Below the pieces are notes generated by a model, which made no database searches, was not told the origin of the DNA, and worked only from the letters and a program-made list of their open reading frames with translations. From NCBI GenBank assembly GCA_910577225.1, contig CAJTMV010000035.1, positions 1 to 42,838 on the forward strand: DNA of 42,838 bases. Reading direction: 5' to 3'. Position 1 is the stretch's first letter. Each line of letters starts with the position of its first letter. Made by a program: the position numbers and the translations under genes. This document shows, piece after piece, positions 16,898 to 25,995 of the stretch. Source of the DNA: an uncultured Eubacterium sp. GTDB lineage: Bacteria; Bacillota; Clostridia; Lachnospirales; Lachnospiraceae.

Positions 16898-18637
16898 TTA
16901 TAAAGCTCCATCTGCCGCCAGCCGGTTCTCTCTGGTATCTCCTTTTTTCAGTATAAACTGACCGATCAGATCATCCAGCACAATGGACTGTGACGAAAGC
17001 TCCTGACTGGTTGCCGAGGCTTCCTGGGCTGTCGCCGCATTTGTCTGCACAACTTCTGAAATCTTGTTTACACCTATTTCCGCCTGACGCATGGCTTCTG
17101 CCTGATCCTCCACCATGATCTTTAGATTTTTGGAAAAATCGGCAATCTGCCAGATACCGTCTACGACTCCTGAAATCGCTACTGACGCGCGTTCTGCCGC
17201 CTGATTTCCCTGCTCTACTTCTCTGACAGAGCCTTCGATCAGCTTTCTTGTATCGACAGCGGCTTTTGCGCTCTGATCCGCCAGCTCGCGGATCTGCGCC
17301 GCAACTACCGCAAAACCGCGCCCGGATTCTCCGGCTCTTGCCGCCTCTATCGAAGCGTTGAGCGACAACAGGTTTGTCTGAGATGCAATCGATTCGATCT
17401 CCGATATAATGTCTCCGATTCTTGTAGACGCATCGTTGATCCGCTCCATCGCCCGCATCAGCGTATTCATCTCTTCCCGGCTGTTATCCGCCTCCGTTGC
17501 ATAATGCTGCGCTTTACGATAAGATTCGTCTGCGTTCTGCGCGCTTTTTTGCATCGTACCCGTAATATCGCTGATCGTCGCATGCAGCTGCTGTACCGCG
17601 CCTGCCTGCTCTGTTGCGCCTTCTGCCAGATTCTGTGACGCTGCCGCAACGTCATTGGAGCCGGAATTTACCTGACCGGACGTCTCTCCGATCGCACATA
17701 ACGTTTCTGTCATCTGATCTCTGAGTCCTTTGACAGAACCGTACATTTTCTCGAAATCACCGGTATATTTTTCAGTAATCGCGGAACTGACCGTATAATT
17801 TCCTCCAGCCATTTCTCCGAGAAGTTCTTCGATATCATAAATAATTGCGCTCAGATTATCCGCCATATGTACGACATGTTTCCCCATTTCTTCCACTTCA
17901 TCGCCGGTATCTATCTGTGGAAACTCTCCGGAAAGATCGCCTGCCGCAAATGTCTCCAGGCGTTCTCCCAGTTTTTTGAGCGGATCGGCAATCCCTTTCG
18001 CTATTTTTCTTCCGATCTGCATAGCCAGCGTCATCGCTGCCGCAATCGCTATGACAATTAAAATCGCCAGTACCCATTTGGTCGCGGACAGTGTGGACGC
18101 TAATTTATTCCCTTCTTTCACTTTCACGTTCAACAGTTCCTCGAGACGTTCATAAATACTGTTGTATACGCCCGCCAGATCATTCAGGGCAATCTCCTGC
18201 GCCTGTCTGCACAGCACACGGTCTGTCGTCGCTCCCAGCTCCATAATCTGCGTATCCAGTTCCCAGTATTCGTCCAAATCAGCCAGAATCGCGTCATAGG
18301 TCGCTCTGCCATCCTTTGATACAATTGTATGCTCTACCTGCGCCAGACTCTTTTCAAAATCCGCCTTAATCGTTTCATGCTGACTGACAACTTCCGCGAT
18401 TGCATCCGCGTCGTCATATCCGATTGCCGCCCGCAAAGAAGACCTGAGATCCGCAAATTCAAACATCGCTCTTCCAATATCCCCCTGCGCAAATCCATAA
18501 TTATTGAGCGCATATGAATATCTGCCGGATATTACCATTACAGCAATGATTGCGACCAGGGCCGCCATCGACGTAATAGATGATACAACAAAAAAAGACC
18601 TTTTAAGCCTTTGTTCAATCTTTTCGTTTTTTAACAT
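16898..18637 (-). CDS. Methyl-accepting chemotaxis protein
   Basis: A transmembrane chemoreceptor of 579 residues. TM1 lies at about 14-40 and TM2 at about 190-215, enclosing a helical four-helix-bundle type sensor. HAMP follows (about 216-270), then the signalling domain with the conserved hairpin tip IASQTNLLSLNASIEAARAG. I chose the ATG at 18637 because GGGAGGAG lies about 10 nt upstream. An in-frame GTG at 18667 would put that ribosome binding site inside the coding region. It should signal through CheW/CheA to motility. The ligand is unknown. It is monocistronic. Confidence 0.92.
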   Translation of the reverse strand: MLKNEKIEQRLKRSFFVVSSITSMAALVAIIAVMVISGRYSYALNNYGFAQGDIGRAMFEFADLRSSLRAAIGYDDADAIAEVVSQHETIKADFEKSLAQVEHTIVSKDGRATYDAILADLDEYWELDTQIMELGATTDRVLCRQAQEIALNDLAGVYNSIYERLEELLNVKVKEGNKLASTLSATKWVLAILIVIAIAAAMTLAMQIGRKIAKGIADPLKKLGERLETFAAGDLSGEFPQIDTGDEVEEMGKHVVHMADNLSAIIYDIEELLGEMAGGNYTVSSAITEKYTGDFEKMYGSVKGLRDQMTETLCAIGETSGQVNSGSNDVAAASQNLAEGATEQAGAVQQLHATISDITGTMQKSAQNADESYRKAQHYATEADNSREEMNTLMRAMERINDASTRIGDIISEIESIASQTNLLSLNASIEAARAGESGRGFAVVAAQIRELADQSAKAAVDTRKLIEGSVREVEQGNQAAERASVAISGVVDGIWQIADFSKNLKIMVEDQAEAMRQAEIGVNKISEVVQTNAATAQEASATSQELSSQSIVLDDLIGQFILKKGDTRENRLAADGAL

Positions 18638-19064
18638 GATCTGAATACTCCTCCCTGTTCTCCTCACACAGTCTGCGCTTTTCTGTTATTTCCCTGCTGC
18701 CGATAAAAACAACTGTTTTCTAATCCTGAATCATCCTTAGAAACTTTTCATCATTTTTATTCATCCCTCTTCCTGGCAATTCTTTGATCTGCTCTTTTTG
18801 TCTGCTTTTCTGATTATTGTGGTTTTATTGTTGTAATTCCATTGTTTATTATTTCAATGTTATTATTTTCAGACAATGTGCGGTTTTGTAATAAAATACC
18901 TACATATTTGTTTCCATTATCACACAACAGGTAAACTATTAGTTATTTTAACATAAAGCTATGAATTTGCCAAGAAAATTTTGGAAATCCATCGCATACC
19001 AATACAGAAACAGTTACTGTTCACAGGTAAACCTGCAAACAGCAACGAAATCCAGCCATTAGAA
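18638..19064. other. Long AT-rich leader/intergenic region
   Basis: About 430 bp upstream of the chemoreceptor gene, very A/T-rich. No ORF with a ribosome binding site was seen. No convincing sigma-A or sigma-D promoter could be fixed on the minus strand. Confidence 0.35.
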
Positions 19065-19159
19065 GTTTGCCTTTGGCAAAGGCCGGATTTCCTCCTGGCA
19101 TATGTTACGCATTCTTACGGACTTTGCAGCGAGTGCAAAGTCCTGGTGTGAACAGTAAC
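19065..19159 (-). repeat. Dispersed hairpin repeat, copy 2
   Basis: Reverse complement of the element at 6821-6915 with only scattered differences. The hairpins are GGACTTTGCA-CTCGC-TGCAAAGTCC (here perfect) and GCCTTT-GCC-AAAGGC. It lies in the same sense as and downstream of the phosphoglucomutase gene, after that gene's terminator. Confidence 0.8.
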
Positions 19160-19165
19160 CAGAAA

Positions 19166-19207
19166 CAAACCGGAGTACGTCAAAAAATATTTACGCACTC
19201 CGGTTTG
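19166..19207 (-). terminator. Phosphoglucomutase terminator
   Basis: CAAACCGGAGTACGT and ACGCACTCCGGTTTG form a 15-bp stem with one mismatch around a 12-nt A/T loop, 35 bp after the stop codon. Confidence 0.65.
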
Positions 19208-19241
19208 ATTTGGAAAGTTTTCATTTTTGTTTCTGCATCTT

Positions 19242-20960
19242 CTATTTCAGCATATCCTGCTTCAGCGTCTCCAGCTTTTGGGCCGCATCCTCCAAAGAGC
19301 TGCCTTTCACACCAAAATAATATTTGATCTTTGGCTCCGTACCGGACGGCCGTACGCAGCACCACGCGTTATTTTCCAGTTCATAGTATAACACGTTGGA
19401 CGACGGAAGGCCGGTCGGCGCTGTCTCTCCCGTAACAAGATCTTTTCTGATATCTTCTTTGTAATCGCGCACTGCCAGTACCTTTAAGCCACCCAGTGTT
19501 TTTGGCGGATTGCTTCTGGCCCGGCTCATCATATCCTGAATCTGCTTCGCACCGTCGATTCCTTTCCGTGTCAGCGTTGCCAGTCCTTCTTTATAATATC
19601 CGTACGTTTCATACATGGCAAGCATTGCGTCCCAAAGCGTTTTCCCCTGCAGCTTATAAAACGCGGCTGCTTCGCACAGCAGCATAACCGCCACACAGGC
19701 ATCCTTATCTCTGGCATACGTTCCGGCGAGACAGCCATAGCTTTCTTCCAGTCCAAATACATAATGGTACGTCTGTTCCTGCTCAAACAGCCTGATCTGT
19801 TCGCCGATATATTTAAAACCGGTCAGAACCTCTATCAGTTTTGTATTGTAATCTTTTGCAATCGCTTTTGCCATATCGGTCGTTACAATCGTCTCTACAA
19901 GCGCCGGATTTTCAGGCATCGTGCCTGCTTTCGTACGTTCTCTTAATATATATTCCGCAATCAGCATGCCGGACATATTTCCTGTAAAGCTGACATAATC
20001 GCCGGTCCTTGTATCTTTTGCATATACGCCCAGCCGGTCTGCGTCCGGATCTGTCGCCAGTACCAGATCTGCGTCTACTTCTTTTGCCAGCTTCAGCGCA
20101 AGCGTCCAGGCCTTTTCATCTTCCGGATTCGGGTAGGCAACGGTTGGAAATGTACCGTCTGGCAGCTCCTGCTCTTTTACCACATAGACATGCGCAAAGC
20201 CAAGTTCTTTCAGCACACGTCGTACCGGCAGATTTCCGGTTCCATGCAGCGGCGTATAAACGATTTTCATATCGCCGGCAGCCTTTGCAATCAGCTCCGG
20301 ATGAATACTCTGCCTTTTTAACTGCTCCATATAAAGATCGTCGATGTCGTTCCCAATCGTCTGATACAATCCCTGCTCTTTTGCGGTTTTGACATCCATC
20401 GTTTTTACTTTGGAAAAGTCGGTTACTTCCGCCACTTTTGCCAGTATGTTTTTATCATGCGGCGGCGTAATCTGCGCCCCGTCTTCCCAGTAGACTTTAT
20501 ATCCGTTGTATTCTCCCGGATTGTGACTCGCAGTAATTACGATTCCGGCAATGCAGCCCAGTTCCCGTACCGCAAAGGACAATTCCGGCGTCGGTCTTAA
20601 GCTCTCAAACCGGTAGGTCTTAATCCCGTTCGCGTTCAGACAAAGCGCCGCTTCCTGCGCAAATTCCGGCGACATGCGTCTGGAATCATATGCAATCGCT
20701 ACGCCTTTCTGCTGTCCGTTTTGTGAAACAATATAATTTGCAAGCCCCTGTGTGGCCTGACGCACAGTATAAATATTCATACGGTTTGTACCGGCGCCAA
20801 TCACGCCGCGCAAACCTCCGGTCCCAAACTCCAGCCGGCGGTAAAACCGATCTTCGATCTCCTTTTCGTCGGATGCAATCGCTGTTAATTCCTCTTTTGT
20901 CTGATCGTCAAAATAAGAATCGGTGCACCACTGTTCATACGTTTTTCTATCGTCCATCAC
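19242..20960 (-). CDS. pgcA: Phosphoglucomutase/phosphomannomutase
   Basis: A 572-residue alpha-D-phosphohexomutase interconverting hexose 1- and 6-phosphates, supplying glucose-1-phosphate for glycan and UDP-sugar synthesis. The phosphoserine loop is ITASHNPG with Ser145. The metal loop DPDADRLG has Asp304/306/308. The substrate loop GLEESYGC and the phosphate-binding RPSGTEPKIK near residue 530 are present. Length and motifs match the PgcA-type enzymes of Firmicutes. Two ATG codons are adjacent at the start, after GGAAGAAG. Confidence 0.9.
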   Translation of the reverse strand: MMDDRKTYEQWCTDSYFDDQTKEELTAIASDEKEIEDRFYRRLEFGTGGLRGVIGAGTNRMNIYTVRQATQGLANYIVSQNGQQKGVAIAYDSRRMSPEFAQEAALCLNANGIKTYRFESLRPTPELSFAVRELGCIAGIVITASHNPGEYNGYKVYWEDGAQITPPHDKNILAKVAEVTDFSKVKTMDVKTAKEQGLYQTIGNDIDDLYMEQLKRQSIHPELIAKAAGDMKIVYTPLHGTGNLPVRRVLKELGFAHVYVVKEQELPDGTFPTVAYPNPEDEKAWTLALKLAKEVDADLVLATDPDADRLGVYAKDTRTGDYVSFTGNMSGMLIAEYILRERTKAGTMPENPALVETIVTTDMAKAIAKDYNTKLIEVLTGFKYIGEQIRLFEQEQTYHYVFGLEESYGCLAGTYARDKDACVAVMLLCEAAAFYKLQGKTLWDAMLAMYETYGYYKEGLATLTRKGIDGAKQIQDMMSRARSNPPKTLGGLKVLAVRDYKEDIRKDLVTGETAPTGLPSSNVLYYELENNAWCCVRPSGTEPKIKYYFGVKGSSLEDAAQKLETLKQDMLK

Positions 20961-21050
20961 AACTTCTTCCTTTCCTTCCTGTTATCCGCACACAACTATC
21001 CTGCGCCAAAATAAACGTTTTTTACTTTCTTTAATTATATATTTTACTTA

Positions 21051-22137
21051 TTATTTAGTCAACAAGGAGATTTGTTTTTTTCTTACAGCTTTCAATATCC
21101 CGTACAGTTTGTCCAAAAACCCGTTTACGAACTGTCCAAATACAGAAAATTCATCTTTCCCGTCCTCCTGCGCGCGGACGGTATGATTTCCAGGCGTCAT
21201 TTCGGAAAGCGCATGTTTAAATCCACGGATACTGACCTGCATACTTCTGCTGATGATAGTGGTAAGAACAACAAGTAACAAAAAGCTGACAGCCAGTACC
21301 ATGGCAATCATTACAATCATATTCTGCCGGGAAACAGACGCGATATCTTCCACATTCTTACGCACTTCTCCGGTCAGCTTTGTCAGCTGCTGCGATAAAT
21401 TTATATTTTCCTGTTTCAGCTCCAGCACCAAAGCGTCCGTCTCTGCCATCGTCTCAAATATCTGCTCCCGTCTGTCTGTCATACGTGCCAGCCTGGTACG
21501 AAGCTGCTCATCTGCTACATATGTCTCAAGATTCTGCCGTATCTGCGCAGACAATTCCAAAATTGCTTCCGCCTCTTTTGTCACGTCTGCTCCTTCCACC
21601 ACATGCCGGCTGGGTAACCCAGGTTCCGTCCACCCAGGAATGATCGTCTGCGACAGCCGCGAATCCTTCCCTGAGCTTTTCATCCTGTTCCAGAAGTTTC
21701 CCGTAATTTCCTGCATGCGGCGTATATCTGCGTTCACTGCTCAGCTCCCGGATCGAACGGTAATTTTCTTTGCATTCGCCAAGGCTGCCGCTTATGCCTG
21801 TTAACTCATCCTCAAACCTGCTGCCTGCCGCCTGCTTTGCAGAAACGGCGTCAGCTTCCATACTTTCCATATTTTTGACAATATCCGCCAGATAAGAATC
21901 TTCCAGAAAATAGAGATAGGACGTGCCCAGACTCTGATTTTCATATTGATACAGATGGATCCGATTCATCCAGGTTCATACGTCATGATTCCGGTTGTTT
22001 TGATTCAGAGAATAAATACCAGCCGCCCCGGGAATCAAAGATGCCGTGACCGCGGTGATTCCCATTAAAAATATTTTTCCACGAATACTCTGTAAAAACC
22101 TTCCTCTTTTGCGGAAATCTTCACCTCTCTTTTTCAT
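21051..22137 (-). pseudogene. Decayed chemoreceptor (MCP) gene
   Basis: From an ATG at 22137 the frame reads MKKRGEDFRKRGRFLQSIRG and a first membrane segment, then meets TGA at 21976-21978. The same frame continues after it (MNRIHLYQYENQSLGTSYL) to about 21610, where one base is lost or gained. The next frame carries the rest of the helical sensor, TM2 (VMIAMVLAVSFLLLVVLTTI) and a HAMP domain, and stops at 21051. The whole cytoplasmic signalling domain, about 300 residues, is missing. There are thus three independent lesions: nonsense, frameshift and 3' truncation. Until its first stop it resembles Lachnospiraceae MCPs. Fragments may be translated but cannot signal to CheA. Confidence 0.8.
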
Positions 22138-22270
22138 TTGCATTCATTTTTAAGCTAAATTTAAGTTAAAAACTATATCTTATAATTAATTTCAGTATAA
22201 CGCTTTTGCTAATTTTTTCAATGCAAATTTAAAATTTTATCCGGAATGAAACTTAAGAATTGCAGGCTGT

Positions 22271-22993
22271 CTAATCCATCACGATTTTATCCACTGTCAC
22301 GAACTCATATCCCTCTTTGGTCAGACGGTCAATAATGCTAAGCGCCGCACGAACGGTAGACGGATACTCGTCATGCATCAGAATAATGCTGTTCTCTCTG
22401 ACCTCACGGTAAACCGTGCTGCAGATTTTTGCCTCATTTTTACATGCCCAGTCCATGGTATCTATCGTCCACAAAACCTGTATCATTTCAATATCTTTTT
22501 CCAGTCTGCTCGAACCGTTGCCAAACGGAGGACGCAAAAAGCACGGCTGTTCCCCCGTATATTTTGTAATCACCTCATTTGCTTTTAAGATCTCTTCTTT
22601 GGCGGCTGACGCTGTCATATGTCGAATGTCCACATGGTTATAAGTATGATTTCCTATCAGATGTCCTTCCTTAACAATGCGCTCCATAATTTCCGGCTGC
22701 GCCTCCGCCTGTTTCCCAATTACAAAAAACGTCGCTTTTACATTTCGCTGTGCCAGTCCGTCCAGAAGCATCGGCGTATATTCGCAATCCGGACCGTCGT
22801 CAAACGTCAGGGCGATTTTTTTCTTTTCGTTTGGAATGCTGTCTGCGTCTTCCTGCCGGACGCTGGCGCCTGACAGCGGCTTGGAATCACCGTGCTGCGC
22901 TTCTGTCATCGTAAACAGCTTTGCCACTCCCATAAAAAAAAGAATTACCGTAATCGAAAGAACGATACCGTATCGTTTTTTTCCAGCTTTCAT
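22271..22993 (-). CDS. Polysaccharide deacetylase (CE4)
   Basis: A 240-residue exported or membrane-anchored NodB-homology enzyme removing acetyl groups from peptidoglycan or other GlcNAc polymers. An N-terminal hydrophobic segment (about 9-27) is followed by a short linker. CE4 motif 1 is TFDDGP (Asp65/Asp66), motif 2 HTYNH (metal ligands His116, His120), motif 3 RPPFGNG, and a late LMHDE supplies the C-terminal histidine. CTGGAG lies about 9 nt before the ATG. It is downstream of clpB's terminator in the same direction. Confidence 0.9.
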   Translation of the reverse strand: MKAGKKRYGIVLSITVILFFMGVAKLFTMTEAQHGDSKPLSGASVRQEDADSIPNEKKKIALTFDDGPDCEYTPMLLDGLAQRNVKATFFVIGKQAEAQPEIMERIVKEGHLIGNHTYNHVDIRHMTASAAKEEILKANEVITKYTGEQPCFLRPPFGNGSSRLEKDIEMIQVLWTIDTMDWACKNEAKICSTVYREVRENSIILMHDEYPSTVRAALSIIDRLTKEGYEFVTVDKIVMD

Positions 22994-23093
22994 CCCAAAA
23001 CTCCAGTACGATATGATCTTACTCTATTGTATTCAGCATTTTTTTATTTATATCCCGGGACAACTTTTTTTATCCGAAGTTCACGCATGCAAA

Positions 23094-23124
23094 AGAGACG
23101 GCAGTAAATCCCGCTACCGTCTCT
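23094..23124 (-). terminator. clpB terminator
   Basis: AGAGACGG and CCGTCTCT arms around a 15-nt loop, followed on the minus strand by TTTTG, 28 bp after the clpB stop codon. Confidence 0.7.
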
Positions 23125-23152
23125 TTACATAATATTTCAAACCAGAAACCTC

Positions 23153-25735
23153 TTATCTGCGCACAGCCTCAAGCTGTCCGTCTGTCAGCTGTATCTGAAT
23201 CGTATCCCCGCTTCCGACCTGATCTGCCAGTATTATTTTTGCAGCAAGCGTCTCTACCGTCTTTTGCAGATACCGCTTTAGCGGTCTTGCGCCGTATACC
23301 GGATCATATCCGTTTTCCACAATCATCTGCTCCGCCTCCGGCGTTAATTTCACGCAGAGACTTCGATCGGACAGCCGTCGGTTCAGATCTGCCATAAGCA
23401 GCCGGATAATACTGCCTATATCGCTCTTCGTCAGCGGCTTGAATAAAATGATCTCATCCAGACGATTTAAAAATTCCGGCCGAAAACTGCCCCGCAGCTC
23501 AGACATTACCGCCTTTTCACATGCCGGCTGAATATCTCCTTTTTCGTCGATCCCCTCCAGCAGATGCGCAGAACCGATATTGGATGTCATAATGAGTATT
23601 GTATTTTTAAAATCCACGGTTCTTCCCTGTGAATCGGTAATCCGTCCATCATCCAGCACCTGCAGCAGCACATTAAAGACGTCCGGATGCGCCTTTTCGA
23701 TCTCATCGAACAGCACAACGGAATATGGCTTTCTGCGTACTGCCTCCGTCAGCTGGCCGCCTTCTTCATAACCGACATATCCGGGAGGCGCTCCGATCAG
23801 TCTGGATACCGAATATTTCTCCATATATTCACTCATATCCAGGCGTACCATATTATTCGCATCGTCAAACAGGCTTTCTGCCAGTGCCTTGGCAAGCTCG
23901 GTCTTCCCAACGCCTGTCGGGCCAAGGAACAGAAACGAACCAATCGGCCTTGTCGGGTCTTTAATACCGGCTTTGGAACGTATAATCGCTTCGGTCACCT
24001 TTGTCACGCCCTCATCCTGCCCGATTACCCGTTTGTGCAGCTCCTGATCCAGATGCAGCGTCTTGTTGCGCTCCCCTTCGGTCAGCTTTGCGACCGGAAT
24101 GCCTGTCCAGCGTGAAATAATCCTTGCAATCTCTTCTTCGCTGACATTTTCATGCATCAGCGTCAGATCTTCGCTCTTTAGCTTTTCCTCCTCTGTCTCG
24201 AGCTGCTTTTGTATCTGCGGCAGTTTCCCGTACTGCAGTTCCGCGGCCTTGTTCAGATCATACTGCTGCTGCGCCTGCGTAATTTCTTTTTTTACGTTTT
24301 CCAGTTCTTCCCGCAGCCCCTGCACCTTTTCGATCATCGCTTTTTCGTTGTCCCACTGCGCCTTTTTCGTCTGAAACTGACTATTTAGCTCCGCCAGCTC
24401 TTTCTGCAGATGTTCCAGTCTCTCCCGGCTTAAATGATCCGACTCTTTTTTCAGCGCCGTCTCCTCTATCTGCAGCTGCATCACACGACGGTTCAGCTCA
24501 TCGAGTTCGGTCGGCATGGAATCCAGCTCTGTCTTAATCAGTGCGCACGCCTCGTCCACAAGATCGATCGCTTTGTCCGGCAAAAAACGATCCGCGATAT
24601 AGCGATGCGACAATACGGACGCGGACACCAGCGCGCTGTCGGTAATCTTAACGCCGTGAAAGACTTCGTAACGTTCCTTTAAGCCTCTTAAAATAGAAAT
24701 TGTCTCCTCTACGGTCGGCTCGTCTACCATAACCGGCTGAAAACGGCGTTCCAGCGCAGCGTCTTTTTCGATATATTCGCGATATTCGTCCAGTGTTGTC
24801 GCGCCGATACAGTGCAGCTCTCCTCTTGCAAGCATCGGCTTTAGCATATTTCCGGCATCCAGCGCACCGTCTGTCTTTCCTGCGCCTACGATCGTATGCA
24901 GCTCGTCGATAAACAGAATAATCTGTCCCTCGCTCTTTCTTACTTCCTCCAGAACTGCTTTTAGCCGCTCTTCAAATTCTCCGCGATATTTCGCTCCGGC
25001 CACCAGCGCACCCATATCCAGCGCAAACAGTTTTTTATCCTTTAATCCTTCCGGTACATCCCCGCGTACGATTCTTTGTGCCAGTCCTTCGATCACCGCC
25101 GTTTTTCCAACTCCGGGCTCTCCGATCAGAACCGGATTGTTTTTGGTCTTACGGGATAAAATGCGCACAACGTTTCGAATCTCATTGTCCCGTCCGATCA
25201 CCGGATCGGATTTTTGTGCCCGCGCACGCTCTACCATGTCATAGCCGTATTTTTCCAATGTGTCATAGGTAGCTTCCGGATTGTCAGACGTTACACGCTG
25301 ATTCCCCCGCACCGTCGAAAGCGCCTGCAGAAAACGCTCCTTTGTAATCCCGTATTCTCTGAAAATCTCTTTCATCGCCTGGTTTGGATATTTTAACAGG
25401 CTTAGAAACAAATGCTCAACCGATACGTACTCATCGCCCATCTGACGCGCTTCGTCCTCTGCGCTAATCAGCGCCTGGTTCAAATTCTTTCCTATATAGA
25501 TCTGTCCCCCAGACACTTTTACCCGCGCCTTGAGACGGCGGATCGCGTTATCCATAAAGTGCTCTTTTTGTATCTCCATTTTTTCAATCAGTTTTAAAAT
25601 CAGGCCGTCTTCCTGCCGCAGCAGCGCGACCAGCAGGTGCTCCTGTTCGATTTCCTGATTTCCGTATTCGTATGCAAGTTTTTCGCAATCGTTGACTGCT
25701 TCGATAGATTTTTGTGTAAATTTTTGAATGTTCAT
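23153..25735 (-). CDS. clpB: ClpB disaggregase chaperone
   Basis: An 860-residue Hsp100 AAA+ disaggregase that works with DnaK/DnaJ on protein aggregates. The N-terminal Clp_N repeats occupy 1-150. AAA module 1 has GEPGVGKT, the coiled-coil middle domain lies between the modules, and AAA module 2 has GPTGVGKT. The end is the D2-small domain with DPVYGARPLKR. I set the start at 25735, where AAAGGAGG lies 8 nt upstream. A longer frame to 25858 would run through the promoter. Expression should be under HrcA through the CIRCE-like operator upstream. An integrative element now abuts that operator. Confidence 0.95.
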   Translation of the reverse strand: MNIQKFTQKSIEAVNDCEKLAYEYGNQEIEQEHLLVALLRQEDGLILKLIEKMEIQKEHFMDNAIRRLKARVKVSGGQIYIGKNLNQALISAEDEARQMGDEYVSVEHLFLSLLKYPNQAMKEIFREYGITKERFLQALSTVRGNQRVTSDNPEATYDTLEKYGYDMVERARAQKSDPVIGRDNEIRNVVRILSRKTKNNPVLIGEPGVGKTAVIEGLAQRIVRGDVPEGLKDKKLFALDMGALVAGAKYRGEFEERLKAVLEEVRKSEGQIILFIDELHTIVGAGKTDGALDAGNMLKPMLARGELHCIGATTLDEYREYIEKDAALERRFQPVMVDEPTVEETISILRGLKERYEVFHGVKITDSALVSASVLSHRYIADRFLPDKAIDLVDEACALIKTELDSMPTELDELNRRVMQLQIEETALKKESDHLSRERLEHLQKELAELNSQFQTKKAQWDNEKAMIEKVQGLREELENVKKEITQAQQQYDLNKAAELQYGKLPQIQKQLETEEEKLKSEDLTLMHENVSEEEIARIISRWTGIPVAKLTEGERNKTLHLDQELHKRVIGQDEGVTKVTEAIIRSKAGIKDPTRPIGSFLFLGPTGVGKTELAKALAESLFDDANNMVRLDMSEYMEKYSVSRLIGAPPGYVGYEEGGQLTEAVRRKPYSVVLFDEIEKAHPDVFNVLLQVLDDGRITDSQGRTVDFKNTILIMTSNIGSAHLLEGIDEKGDIQPACEKAVMSELRGSFRPEFLNRLDEIILFKPLTKSDIGSIIRLLMADLNRRLSDRSLCVKLTPEAEQMIVENGYDPVYGARPLKRYLQKTVETLAAKIILADQVGSGDTIQIQLTDGQLEAVRR

Positions 25736-25802
25736 CCGTTTGCCTCCTTTTTCAGAGCGAACGCTTATGCGTTCAAAACAGGAATTTTGTTTGTCTGAGT
25801 GA

Positions 25803-25831
25803 AATATAGCACGAATTGTTAGCCACGTCAA
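25803..25831 (-). promoter_or_regulatory. clpB promoter
   Basis: On the minus strand TTGACG (25826-25831), 17 bp, then TATATT (25803-25808), about 68 bp before the start codon. The -35 hexamer straddles the boundary of the 41-bp attachment core, so insertion left the promoter intact. A GAACGC/GCGTTC hairpin lies further down the leader. Confidence 0.75.
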
Positions 25832-25845
25832 GAGGTGAGTGCTAA
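25819..25845. promoter_or_regulatory. CIRCE-like HrcA operator
   Basis: On the minus strand TTAGCACTC, 9 bp, CGTGGCTAA. The CIRCE consensus is TTAGCACTC-N9-GAGTGCTAA: one half is perfect, the other matches 5 of 9. It overlaps the -35 of clpB. The perfect half lies wholly inside the att core, the imperfect half is on the clpB side. Confidence 0.7.
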
Positions 25846-25869
25846 AATTTTCTGACAAATTTTGTGAAG
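25829..25869 (+). repeat. attL-like core (41-bp direct repeat)
   Basis: Identical over 41 bp to 35505-35545. It starts CAAGAGGTGAGTGCTAA and ends TTTTGTGAAG. Left of it is the clpB promoter, right of it integrase arm-like repeats and the integrase gene. Confidence 0.85.
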
Positions 25870-25929
25870 GCTTGATTTTAGCGGGTTTGTGATAGATAAA
25901 ATAATAAAAAAAATTAGGATTTTAGCGTT

Positions 25930-25948
25930 TGACTAACTTTTGACTAAT
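25930..25948 (+). repeat. Integrase arm-site-like repeats, left end
   Basis: TGACTAAC (25930-25937) and TGACTAAT (25941-25948) lie 60 bp inside the left core. The same pair recurs near the right end (35355-35374) in the same orientation. They are candidate binding sites for the integrase N-terminal domain. Confidence 0.6.
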
Positions 25949-25962
25949 TTTTTATTTTTGAC

Positions 25963-25992
25963 AAAAGCCGCTATACAAAGACAGCGGCTTTT
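25963..25992 (-). terminator. Integrase terminator
   Basis: AAAAGCCGCT and AGCGGCTTTT arms with a 10-nt loop and a T-tail on the minus strand, immediately after the integrase stop. It would stop integrase transcription before clpB. Confidence 0.8.
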
Positions 25993-25995
25993 ATT

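Noticed and set aside
18680..18706. Sigma-D promoter for the chemoreceptor gene
   Set aside because: A GCCGATAA match exists but on the plus strand, facing away from the gene, and has no TAAA at the right distance.
19065..19159. Riboswitch in the dispersed repeat
   Set aside because: The repeat lies downstream of genes rather than in a leader, and the motifs of c-di-GMP or other known classes were not recognised.
25736..25858. Extended N terminus of clpB
   Set aside because: The extension would translate the promoter, CIRCE and ribosome binding site. The ATG at 25735 has a strong site and matches the ClpB N-terminus.
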